IMG/VR virus record: IMGVR_UViG_3300032093_000518
Location: 1-32,684 of that record
DNA: 32,684 bases
Source: a virus
Direction: 5' to 3' (one strand)
Shown: in pieces, positions 22,303-28,289 of the stretch
Layout of the letters: the number at the start of each line of letters is the position of its first letter
How positions within the stretch are numbered: the stretch's first letter is position 1
Program-made: the position numbers and the translations under genes
Notes under the pieces: model-generated
The model's database searches: none
What the model saw: the letters and a program-made list of their open reading frames with translations, nothing else
Told to the model about the DNA's origin: nothing

Positions 22303-22331
22303 ATTATACTCAAAAAAATGGGAGGTGTCAA
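22303..22331 (-). promoter_or_regulatory. Perfect-consensus sigma70 promoter for the gp43 unit
   Basis: -35 TTGACA (22331-22326), exactly 17 bp, -10 TATAAT (22308-22303): 12 of 12. The -35 is inside the 3' arm of a terminator hairpin and the terminator U-tract forms the spacer. The predicted start is about 16 nt upstream of the 102-aa gene. Confidence 0.88.
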
Positions 22332-22354
22332 CTGGATTTTGCCAGTTACCTCCC
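22312..22354 (-). terminator. Intrinsic terminator overlapping the next promoter
   Basis: Stem GGGAGGT/ACCTCCC plus AACTGG/CCAGTT with a 3-nt bulge and a 6-nt loop, followed by TTTTTTT on the minus strand. It ends the hsp20 and 56-aa unit while carrying the -35 of the gp43 unit promoter. Confidence 0.85.
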
Positions 22355-22386
22355 TATGGCATAGCGCCGACGATATTCAATTGTAT

Positions 22387-22557
22387 TTAGTCGCCATTAC
22401 CATTTCCACCATCACCAGCACCACTTCCAGGATTTATTGGGACTGCCCTACCAGAAGAAACTTTTTGAGTTTTTCCTTTCATATAAACTTTATGTGGTTT
22501 TGCTGCTGGATATGAAATAGTTTTTATTTCATTAAGAAATTGGTGGAAGGATTTCAT
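22387..22557 (-). CDS. Small late-type protein with capsid-targeting-like N-terminus (56 aa)
   Basis: It begins MKSFHQFLNEI, matching the M-K-[ST]-F-x-[QE]-F-[ILV]-x-E pattern seen in the nucleotidyltransferase and the 170-aa protein. A basic middle (AAKPHKVYMKGKTQKVSSGR) and a Gly/Asn/Asp tail follow. The upstream context is identical over 20 nt to that of the 307-aa gene. It ends just before the terminator at 22312-22354. It is a candidate head-packaged peptide; the remainder has no known domain. Confidence 0.76.
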   Translation of the reverse strand: MKSFHQFLNEIKTISYPAAKPHKVYMKGKTQKVSSGRAVPINPGSGAGDGGNGNGD

Positions 22558-22566
22558 TTTTATTTT

Positions 22567-22573
22567 TATTTAG
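22567..22573 (-). promoter_or_regulatory. CTAAATA element close to the start codon
   Basis: TCTAAATAAAAATAAAAATG, overlapping the hsp20 stop, with 9 nt before the ATG at 22557. It is the same 20-mer as before the 307-aa gene. Confidence 0.45.
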
Positions 22574-23004
22574 AGATAGTCCTTACGGGCATGATGCTCC
22601 GGTACTATTTTCCCAAGTACGATCCGTAGAAGTCCGTCTTCAAATGTGACTTCACGGACTTCTGTGTCGTCGGATAAAGTCCACGCTCGTTTAAAACTTC
22701 TGCTAGCCACTCCCTTGTGGATAAACGTCCTATCCGATTCGGCATCTGCTTTTTGCCCTTCGACAAAAAGTTTTCCATACTCTGTGAAAACATTGACCTC
22801 TCCTCTCTTGAATCCTGCTAATGCGAGTTCCAAATGGGATTCAACATTATTTATTTGAACCAGATTATATGGGGGGTAATTCGTTGTGGTTTCATGAAGA
22901 TTAAATAGACGGTCAAAATATTCATCCATTCCAATACTATTGCGGGTGATTCTTTCCATCAGAGCAGGAAGATCCGCAGCAGTATACCTTGTGAGGTTGG
23001 TCAT
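22570..23004 (-). CDS. Small heat-shock protein, Hsp20 family
   Basis: A 144-aa alpha-crystallin-domain chaperone that holds unfolding proteins. It is IbpA-like: an N-terminal arm with the FDRLFNL segment (DEYFDRLFNL), then the beta-sandwich with YPPYNLVQ, FKRGEVNVFTEYGKLFVEG, RSFKRAWTLSDD and the conserved strand DGLLRIVLGKIVPEH. Hsp20 is a hallmark of T4-like cyanophages, where it is thought to help capsid folding or protect host proteins. The ATG at 23004 has AGGAG 9 nt upstream. It is the only gene directly after the regA terminator with its own -10 (23065-23070). Confidence 0.96.
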   Translation of the reverse strand: MTNLTRYTAADLPALMERITRNSIGMDEYFDRLFNLHETTTNYPPYNLVQINNVESHLELALAGFKRGEVNVFTEYGKLFVEGQKADAESDRTFIHKGVASRSFKRAWTLSDDTEVREVTFEDGLLRIVLGKIVPEHHARKDYL

Positions 23005-23064
23005 TATGGTAGCTCCTTTAAAAGCGAGTTTGTGTTTTGTGGACCCTTACGGCATCCGTATATA

Positions 23065-23070
23065 ATTATA
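23065..23070 (-). promoter_or_regulatory. -10 element of the hsp20 promoter (TATAAT)
   Basis: TATAAT in CTTATAATTATATAC, 61 nt upstream of the hsp20 ATG and just after the regA terminator. No good -35 lies 17 bp upstream (ACCCGC, part of the hairpin), so it would be weak or activator-dependent. Confidence 0.4.
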
Positions 23071-23081
23071 AGACTTCTTAC

Positions 23082-23107
23082 AAAAAAGCGGGTCGTGAGA
23101 CCCGCTC
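23082..23107 (-). terminator. Intrinsic terminator after regA
   Basis: GCGGGTC-TCAC-GACCCGC followed by TTTTTT on the minus strand, a few bases after the regA stop. A T-run on the opposite side means it could also work on the plus strand. Confidence 0.9.
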
Positions 23108-23111
23108 TTTT

Positions 23112-23552
23112 TCATTCGGCATCCTCTACCTTTTTCTTTTTAGCACCAATATTATACTTGGTTTCCAGAATCCAGTCCCCCTTATCCTTATAAGCAAGAA
23201 CTTTGATTTGATTCAAAGGGGCGATGTCTTGAATCTTTTTGACATCTACAATCTCAATCAGACCCCAATCAGCAAGAAGTTGGGCGATACGATTGCGGCG
23301 CTGAACATCATTCACAGTTAGGTTAGCGTGTTTGCCATCCAGAGCAAACAATTCCTTAAAGTGAACGAGATAATATCTACCTTGCTTGTGTAGAATATGA
23401 CAAGACTGATAGATTTTTTTTTCCTTTCTTGAAGCAACTCCGATTCGGGTCAAAGTCTCACGAACTTTCAAAAAGTCATCTGGTTCATTCAGAATGACTT
23501 CCACCATTTGATCGGGCGTCCACTTCACTTCAGGTTCTTGAACGACACTCAT
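23112..23552 (-). CDS. regA: RegA translational repressor
   Basis: A 146-aa RNA-binding protein that shuts down translation of early phage mRNAs. It aligns with T4 RegA along its length: EPDDFLKVRETLTRIG, YQSCHILHKQGRYYLVHFKE, RRNRIAQLLADWGLIEI and the C-terminal WILETKYNIG. About 16 extra residues precede the T4 start and a Lys-rich tail (AKKKKVEDAE) extends the end. It overlaps gp62 as ATGA, as in the T4 44-62-regA order, and closes its unit with a terminator. Confidence 0.96.
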   Translation of the reverse strand: MSVVQEPEVKWTPDQMVEVILNEPDDFLKVRETLTRIGVASRKEKKIYQSCHILHKQGRYYLVHFKELFALDGKHANLTVNDVQRRNRIAQLLADWGLIEIVDVKKIQDIAPLNQIKVLAYKDKGDWILETKYNIGAKKKKVEDAE

Positions 23553-23929
23553 TTTGTTCCTCCAGTTTCAAATTTCGATTTTATAAAATTAAGTTGTTCT
23601 TTAGTAAGAATCCTCAAAGATTGTTTTGCCTTTTCATTACTAAAACCATAGTAACGTTTAACATAATCAAGGTCTTTGATTTTATCTTGTCGGAGCCAGG
23701 GAGAAAATCTCTTCTTTTTCCTCAGACTATTTATAAAAAAGTCATACTGCAACTTCTTTGGGAGGAAATGATATCGATTCATCTCATTTGCAAACATAAT
23801 ACAATCAATGTGCCCTGAGAGGCAGCGATTGATAATATAAGGTGCATATTCCTTCTCAAGTGAAGGGTCTTCGTCAATCAGATGCTGCTTCGTCTGATTG
23901 ATCGAGTTTAACCAGTCCTTCAATTCCAT
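23549..23929 (-). CDS. 62: Clamp loader small subunit, T4 gp62
   Basis: A 126-aa protein that partners gp44 in opening and loading the gp45 clamp. It is helical, with ...PYIINRCLSGHIDCIMFANEMNRYHFLPKKLQYDF (in short: NRCLSGHID and ANEMNRYHFLPKKLQYDF), RKKKRFSPW and YYGFSNEKAKQSL, recognisable as the cyanophage gp62 form, shorter than T4 (187 aa). It overlaps the methylase by 10 bp and regA by 4 bp. Sequence is divergent, so the call also uses position next to regA. Confidence 0.87.
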   Translation of the reverse strand: MELKDWLNSINQTKQHLIDEDPSLEKEYAPYIINRCLSGHIDCIMFANEMNRYHFLPKKLQYDFFINSLRKKKRFSPWLRQDKIKDLDYVKRYYGFSNEKAKQSLRILTKEQLNFIKSKFETGGTK

Positions 23930-24771
23930 AACAAATTTTTATTATAATTAAACAGTAAAAGTTCTTTTCTTTCTTTTTGCTCTCTCATATATTCACCAAC
24001 CGAACGCATCGTATAAGTCAGATCAAACTCACCCGTCTTCCAGTTCTTAAAGCGATCTTTAACCAGTTGATCAGAATTATAACTTATTAGTTGATGCATA
24101 TAACAAGCATCACAATCAGCAGCAAACTTATCGTGATCAAATCCTTTGTGCATTGATCCCTTACGCCCATAGAGATTATCCTTAATATCATAAGGAGGAT
24201 CGAGATACACAAAAGCACCCATATTTCCATCCAACAAATAGTCGTAGGAATAGTTAGTTATACGCCAATGCTCAATCAGTTTAGAATACGCAGGCAGTTT
24301 TTCGATCCCTCGCAGACTGAAGTTGTTTTGGGAAGCTTGTTGTGAAAATGATGAACTCTCCGTGAGACCACTGAAACTACACTTATTGACAATATAGAAA
24401 GCCACAGCACGATCAATGCTAGGCAAACTTTGGTCATTGATTTGCTCCTTTGCTTTAAGAAAGAGATCTTTTGCTAGTTCTGGAGTATTATTTGTAGTCT
24501 TAAGATCTACCAGTTTATCCTTAATATCAATTCCAAAAATCTGGAGTTGCTGCCAGAAGTTTACAAGAGGTTCATATAAATCATTTACCCAAATATCTAG
24601 GTTGGGATATTTTTTAGTGACATAAATCGCAACGCTTCCACCACCAAGAAATGGTTCGCGGAACTCATCGTAGTTACGAAGGTCTGGAAAGTAGGGGTCC
24701 ATCTTGACGCAAGCACGGGACTTACCACCAGGATACCTTAAGGCAGTTTTAAGACTCTTTAGACTGGTCAT
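23920..24771 (-). CDS. dam: DNA adenine N6-methyltransferase, Dam (D12) type
   Basis: A 283-aa enzyme that methylates adenine at N6 with S-adenosylmethionine. The N-terminal RYPGGKSR (12-19), the AdoMet loop FLGGGS (41-46), and catalytic DPPY (191-194) appear in the order of the D12 class. The ATG at 24771 is preferred over a TTG two codons upstream; it overlaps the preceding gene by 23 bp. It would protect phage DNA from restriction or mark replication; the target site (probably GATC by family) is not visible from sequence. The insertion between the clamp-loader subunits is unlike T4, where 44 and 62 are adjacent. Confidence 0.92.
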   Translation of the reverse strand: MTSLKSLKTALRYPGGKSRACVKMDPYFPDLRNYDEFREPFLGGGSVAIYVTKKYPNLDIWVNDLYEPLVNFWQQLQIFGIDIKDKLVDLKTTNNTPELAKDLFLKAKEQINDQSLPSIDRAVAFYIVNKCSFSGLTESSSFSQQASQNNFSLRGIEKLPAYSKLIEHWRITNYSYDYLLDGNMGAFVYLDPPYDIKDNLYGRKGSMHKGFDHDKFAADCDACYMHQLISYNSDQLVKDRFKNWKTGEFDLTYTMRSVGEYMREQKERKELLLFNYNKNLLWN

Positions 24772-24967
24772 AATCAATAGGATGATACTTCAAATACTCT
24801 CTAAAAGTGAGTTTCATTTCTTTCTGCGTCATACCACAATGCTTTGCGGCAGCAGGAACAGTCATTTTAGCACGAAAGAGACCTTCATTTGCTTCTTTCA
24901 CATTTTCAGGAGTTGTTTTTACTGGGACATCATATAAAGATGCCTTATTAATTTTGAGCAGACCCAT
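24749..24967 (-). CDS. Small helix-turn-helix-like protein
   Basis: A 72-aa protein (MGLLKINKASLYDVPVKTTP...). Residues about 30-62 (LFRAKMTVPAAAKHCGMTQKEMKLTFREYL) resemble a helix-turn-helix of the resolvase or sigma-region-4 kind: AAAKHCGMTQKEM. It may bind DNA, but it is too short to name. It overlaps the 84-aa gene by 20 bp and the methylase by 23 bp, in the gp44-gp62 interval. Confidence 0.75.
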   Translation of the reverse strand: MGLLKINKASLYDVPVKTTPENVKEANEGLFRAKMTVPAAAKHCGMTQKEMKLTFREYLKYHPIDYDQSKES

Positions 24968-25202
24968 TTACACACCTCACAACAATTTGAGTATCTCTAG
25001 TTGCTTCTGCCATCTCACGATATCCAGTCCCAACATAAATTTGTCCACCGACAACGGCAACAGCACAAGCACCCCAAAAGATATAATACCACTTGGACTT
25101 GACTTGATGTTGCTTTTTCAGTTCATCAAGTTCTTCGTGAATATCTTGATGATGAAACCTCAATGGTTTTTGTATCAGTGCTTTAAGTTTCTTGTTTTTC
25201 AT
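24948..25202 (-). CDS. Small membrane protein with N-terminal charged helix
   Basis: An 84-aa protein: a basic N-terminus (MKNKKLKALIQKPLRF), a charged helix (DIHEELDELKKQHQ) and one membrane segment (YIFWGACAVAVVGGQIYVG, about 41-59), then a polar C-terminus. It overlaps the gp44 stop as ATGA. It is probably cytoplasmic-side N-terminus by the positive-inside rule. Function unknown; it might tether replication to membrane. Confidence 0.72.
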   Translation of the reverse strand: MKNKKLKALIQKPLRFHHQDIHEELDELKKQHQVKSKWYYIFWGACAVAVVGGQIYVGTGYREMAEATRDTQIVVRCVNGSAQN

Positions 25203-26143
25203 TTGAATTCACATTCAACCATTACTTCAGTTAGGCAGGCAAGCATATTTATTTCTTGGTCTGCTACGAAAGCACTCTGATACTGATACTTAGCAAGCAC
25301 AAGCACAGCAGCAGGAATACTATTGTTTTCAAGGGCGCTGTAAAGAGCATCATAAATACGGCGCAACAATACAGTAGTATCATTGTCCATATTAGCCACC
25401 ACCCACTTCCGAACTTCAGGGAAGTTCTTTTCTTTAAGGTTTTGAAGGAGATCATTTACAGCGATGTCCGAGAAAGCAGCAAGAATTCCTGAGTCAATTT
25501 TGCCCCCCACACTGTACCGTTGACACTCGTTGAGGACTCGTCGCCAATCGGGGAAGTGCTTATTGATAAGTTCTGCAAGTACTCTTTGATCGAATTCGAC
25601 GCCTTCCGCATCCAAGATGTTTTGTAGACGCTTGAAGAAGGATCCTGCCAATGCGGTTTTTTCTTTCCCTTTGATGGAGAAGTCAATAACGGCACATCGG
25701 GAGTGGAGGGGTTCGATGATTTTGTTTTTGTAGTTGCAGGTGAAGATGAATCGGCAGTTGCCAGCAAACTCCTCAATAAACGCCCGTAGGAGGAGTTGTA
25801 CGTCGTTTCCTGTGTTATCTGCCTCATCAATGATGACGACTTTGTGTTTAGCATCTGACGAAAGCGATACGGTCGAAGCGAAGTTTTTCGCATTGTTTCT
25901 GACAGTATCGAGGAATCTACCCTCGTCGGATCCATTGATGACATAAACATCTACTCCCAATTCATTACAGAGTGCTTTTGCGACTGTAGTTTTGCCGATA
26001 CCAGGAGGACCAGCAAGTAGCATATTTGGAATTTCACCTTTATTTAGAAAGTCCTGAAAAGTCTTCTTGGTGCTTTCAGGAAGAATACAATCTTCAATTG
26101 TCTTTGGGGCATACTTTGCTACCCACAAAAAATCACTGTTCAT
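25199..26143 (-). CDS. 44: Clamp loader ATPase subunit, T4 gp44
   Basis: A 314-aa AAA+ protein that loads the gp45 clamp at primer ends. Walker A GPPGIGKT (45-52), Walker B VVIIDEADN, sensor-1 region FTCNYKNKI and the SRC motif LHSRCAVIDF (arginine finger) are all visible. Length equals T4 gp44 (319 aa). The ATG at 26143 lies 3 nt after the 40-aa gene. A promoter (26213-26241) lies in that small gene. Confidence 0.96.
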   Translation of the reverse strand: MNSDFLWVAKYAPKTIEDCILPESTKKTFQDFLNKGEIPNMLLAGPPGIGKTTVAKALCNELGVDVYVINGSDEGRFLDTVRNNAKNFASTVSLSSDAKHKVVIIDEADNTGNDVQLLLRAFIEEFAGNCRFIFTCNYKNKIIEPLHSRCAVIDFSIKGKEKTALAGSFFKRLQNILDAEGVEFDQRVLAELINKHFPDWRRVLNECQRYSVGGKIDSGILAAFSDIAVNDLLQNLKEKNFPEVRKWVVANMDNDTTVLLRRIYDALYSALENNSIPAAVLVLAKYQYQSAFVADQEINMLACLTEVMVECEFK

Positions 26144-26146
26144 AAT

Positions 26147-26269
26147 TTATACCCAATCAGGTTTTTTCAATTCACAGGTAGGAACAATTTCCCACCATTC
26201 AGTCCCATCAAAAATATACAACTTATGCGTATCTTTGTCAAGGAAAATGTCGCCTTTATTGTATTTCAT
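26147..26269 (-). CDS. Tiny protein upstream of gp44 (40 aa)
   Basis: MKYNKGDIFLDKDTHKLYIF at the start, ending CELKKPDWV. The strand-turn-strand style (GDIFLDKDTHKLYIFDGTEW) looks like a small beta hairpin. It overlaps the preceding stop as ATGA. Its last residues KPDWV echo KPEWV at the end of the preceding protein, and the DNA around both stops is similar. It also contains the gp44 promoter. Confidence 0.65.
   Translation of the reverse strand: MKYNKGDIFLDKDTHKLYIFDGTEWWEIVPTCELKKPDWV
26213..26241 (-). promoter_or_regulatory. Sigma70-type promoter for gp44
   Basis: -35 TTGACA (26241-26236, six of six), exactly 17 bp, -10 TATATT (26218-26213, five of six), about 63 nt before the gp44 ATG. 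Confidence 0.6.
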
Positions 26270-26778
26270 ACCCATTCGGGTTTACGTTCAGGCATACGAA
26301 GATAGTTACTCGCAACCCAAGGCTTAGAAGCAATGTACATTTTATAAGCAGTAAATGTATCAATACTATCATCAAACTTCCACTCTTCAGGCATTGCCCG
26401 AGCAAATGGAGTTACATCAGTAATCTTCCCCTTTGGAAAAATGTAATAAGCATCTACAAGAGTCTTATAACACGAATGGACTTTACCATAACGCATTGTA
26501 TATTCATCACACAAATTCATTCCCCACTTAATCAGCCAATAGGCATTGTGGATACTATCCATTGCCCATTTGGTACAGGGATGATTACGAAACGCACCCT
26601 TTTCAGTTCTGTAGGGAGTGTTATCAGTCTTGTACAAAGGACCATAGTTATGACCCCATTTTTCAGATGCCACGATGGAAAGCATTTGACAGCATTCCAA
26701 TGGCATCTTGACGATGTGCTTATCGGGAAGACAAATTGCACTTTCTGCAGGAAATGGCGATGTGACAAATATATTCAT
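26266..26778 (-). CDS. Conserved phage protein, pyrimidine-dimer-glycosylase-like layout
   Basis: A 170-aa protein starting MNIFVTSPFPAESAICLPDK. The segments DKHIVKMPLECCQMLSIVAS, NHPCTKWAMDSIHNAYWL, YTMRYGKVHSCYK and LTPFARAMPEE-like (VTPFARAMPEEW) belong to a phage family I recall as annotated either hypothetical or pyrimidine-dimer DNA glycosylase-like; the assignment is uncertain. The ATG at 26778 shares its A with the upstream stop (TGATG). No Cys-rich or membrane feature. DNA-repair function is only a suggestion. Confidence 0.75.
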   Translation of the reverse strand: MNIFVTSPFPAESAICLPDKHIVKMPLECCQMLSIVASEKWGHNYGPLYKTDNTPYRTEKGAFRNHPCTKWAMDSIHNAYWLIKWGMNLCDEYTMRYGKVHSCYKTLVDAYYIFPKGKITDVTPFARAMPEEWKFDDSIDTFTAYKMYIASKPWVASNYLRMPERKPEWV

Positions 26779-27146
26779 CAGAAACAATACTTGTTTACGT
26801 AGTATAGCACCCTTTCTGGTTTATCTTCCAGATAGTATGCTTCAGTTTCATAAACATAATATCCGTTTTTACTTGCCTTTACAGACCTAACAACATCATT
26901 AAGTTTATATTGGTCTAATGTTGCATTATCAATTTTGAGAGGTTTTTTCCTACACGCTTGGGCAACGTGAACTGCTTCGTGATAAACAGTTTCATTAATA
27001 TAGTGTTGTACAGGGCTTATACTATTTTTAATATTATTTGTGCAGATTATGAATTTTGGACCATCTATTCCACCAAAAACTTCTTTATTTCTACAATATG
27101 CAGAATTTTCTAGGACCCTATAATTTTTTAGCATAATCTTGCTCAT
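26778..27146 (-). CDS. Small zinc-metallopeptidase-like protein (HEAVH)
   Basis: A 122-aa protein with HEAVH (His56, Glu57, His60) in NETVYHEAVHVAQACRKKPL and a likely third ligand in YETEAYYLED (Glu100 or Glu102). The start at 27146 has a clear AGGAG just upstream; an alternative ATG at 27188 overlaps the clamp stop (TGATG) and would add 14 residues. It is the second of three HExxH proteins in the window. It lies between clamp and clamp loader; function unknown. Confidence 0.74.
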   Translation of the reverse strand: MSKIMLKNYRVLENSAYCRNKEVFGGIDGPKFIICTNNIKNSISPVQHYINETVYHEAVHVAQACRKKPLKIDNATLDQYKLNDVVRSVKASKNGYYVYETEAYYLEDKPERVLYYVNKYCF

Positions 27147-27187
27147 TATCTCCTGCCCAATAGGAGTCAAATAAAGTAGAAATTCCA

Positions 27188-27853
27188 TCACTCAAATGAG
27201 GAGTCGGGTTCCAAAGCAATATAATAACAAAGGTTGTATTTGGGATTCGTAAACTGCGACAGAAGTTTAGAAGACACTACCACGTCATAAGCACCAGGAA
27301 TAATCTTGATGTTTTCTACCTTGAAGTTGAAAGTGAATTCTTTATCGGTCTCACCAACCACAATGGCATATTCGTTCGAAGTATCATTCTTCTTATCACG
27401 AACCACCAGTTTAATCACACCATTCTCACCGACTGCAGAAAGGTCGGGGAGTTGATACACTGCTGCTGCCTTGACCAGTTTTTCCAAAGAAGTGCTGTCC
27501 AGTTGGAAGCAAACATCCGATGAAGGAAGTTGGATGTCCTTATCAGGTGGAGAGATAATCACATTGGGGTCGGCAAAGAAGTATTTCACACGACGCTTAC
27601 CTTCTTTGATGCTCAGGTGCGATTCTTCAGTAAAGTCAAGATCGGGGTCTTGATGAAGACTCAGACCATTCAGAAACTGGTTGAGGTCATAAATCGCAAA
27701 GTCACGGGGAAAATCTTCAGTAATTTCTGCTTCGGCAAGAATGTTTTTGGCAACAGAAATAGTGCGGAGACGATTACCTTGCTTCACAAGAATAGAGTTG
27801 TTGATACCAGCAAAGTTCTTGAGAAGAGCGAGGGTATTGTCAGAGAGTTTCAT
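27188..27853 (-). CDS. 45: Sliding clamp, T4 gp45
   Basis: A 221-aa trimeric processivity clamp, also the mobile activator of late transcription in T4. It starts MKLSDNTLALLKNFAGINNS, matching T4 MKLS...ALLKNFATIN; the segments LRTISVAKNILAEA and the C-terminal YNLCYYIALEPD fit the family. I choose the ATG at 27853 by this match; an ATG at 27874 would add seven residues (MKLQNKT). A consensus-like promoter sits 45-73 nt upstream. The ATAAATA elements in this window suggest the same clamp-dependent late switch. Confidence 0.94.
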   Translation of the reverse strand: MKLSDNTLALLKNFAGINNSILVKQGNRLRTISVAKNILAEAEITEDFPRDFAIYDLNQFLNGLSLHQDPDLDFTEESHLSIKEGKRRVKYFFADPNVIISPPDKDIQLPSSDVCFQLDSTSLEKLVKAAAVYQLPDLSAVGENGVIKLVVRDKKNDTSNEYAIVVGETDKEFTFNFKVENIKIIPGAYDVVVSSKLLSQFTNPKYNLCYYIALEPDSSFE

Positions 27854-27876
27854 AGTTTTGTTTTGGAGTTTCATAA

Positions 27877-28230
27877 TCAACGGAATTCAGAGAGACCATT
27901 ATCTTTACGGGAATAATGTTTGTCAAAGTGAAGCAGTAGCATAGCATAGTGAATGACTTTCATCAAATCACGCTTATTACGTCCATCCTTGTCCCCATAA
28001 CGAGAACCATACTTTAGGATGTTTGCTTGACAAAAACCTGCTGCCAGTTTCTTTGCTGCCATCAGATCAATTGTTTGAATATCATCATAACCAGATTCAT
28101 CGCCACAATAATGACCATGATAAGTGCTAGTTACATAATCCTCAACATCATTGAGGATTTTATCTTCGTTGTATTTCCAGAGATGATTTTTAGGTTCAGA
28201 CATAGTAATAGTAAAAGTTGAATCACTCAT
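27877..28230 (-). CDS. DUF3310-like (SaV-like) small protein
   Basis: A 117-aa protein. The C-terminal half (AAKKLAAGFCQANILKYGSR, then GRNKRDLMKVIHYAMLLLHFDKHY) resembles the DUF3310/SaV-like family found in many phages and sometimes called a nucleotide kinase, though no P-loop is present here. The N-terminus (MSDSTFTITMSEPKNHLWKY) offers two ATGs, 28230 and 28203, neither with a Shine-Dalgarno. It follows the inverted repeat at 28234-28259 and a promoter at 28261-28289. Confidence 0.75.
   Translation of the reverse strand: MSDSTFTITMSEPKNHLWKYNEDKILNDVEDYVTSTYHGHYCGDESGYDDIQTIDLMAAKKLAAGFCQANILKYGSRYGDKDGRNKRDLMKVIHYAMLLLHFDKHYSRKDNGLSEFR
27898..27926 (-). promoter_or_regulatory. Sigma70-type promoter for gp45
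   Basis: -35 TTGACA (27926-27921, six of six), exactly 17 bp, -10 GATAAT (27903-27898, five of six). It is inside the 3' end of the upstream gene, with a predicted leader of about 38 nt to the ATG at 27853. Confidence 0.66.
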
Positions 28231-28233
28231 AAA

Positions 28234-28259
28234 GGGGAAGGCACATTTTTACCTTCCCC
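28234..28259 (-). other. 8-bp inverted repeat at a predicted transcription start
   Basis: GGGGAAGG...CCTTCCCC with a 10-nt loop, without a U-tract. It begins 2 bp downstream of the -10 at 28261-28266, so it spans the expected start site. It could act as an operator or as a weak transcript hairpin in read-through RNA. Confidence 0.55.
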
Positions 28260-28260
28260 A

Positions 28261-28289
28261 ATTATATCAGAAAACTTCTGGAGACGCAA
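28261..28289 (-). promoter_or_regulatory. Probable promoter between cobS-like and DUF3310-like genes
   Basis: -10 TATAAT (28266-28261, six of six), 17 bp, -35 TTGCGT (28289-28284, three of six). The -10 directly follows the TGA of the CobS-like gene, the same TGATATAAT arrangement as the tRNA promoter. Confidence 0.48.

Noticed and set aside
22384-22390. CTAAATA overlapping the stop of the 56-aa gene
   Set aside because: It points directly into the terminator at 22312-22354 and has no gene before it; probably chance at a TAA stop.
23728-23735. Perfect TATAAATA on the minus strand
   Set aside because: Inside gp62 with no gene start within 100 bp except regA, an early gene; likely chance in AT-rich coding sequence.
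25244-25251. AATAAATA inside gp44
   Set aside because: Mid-coding; the nearest downstream start (84-aa gene) is early-type and overlaps gp44; no supporting context.
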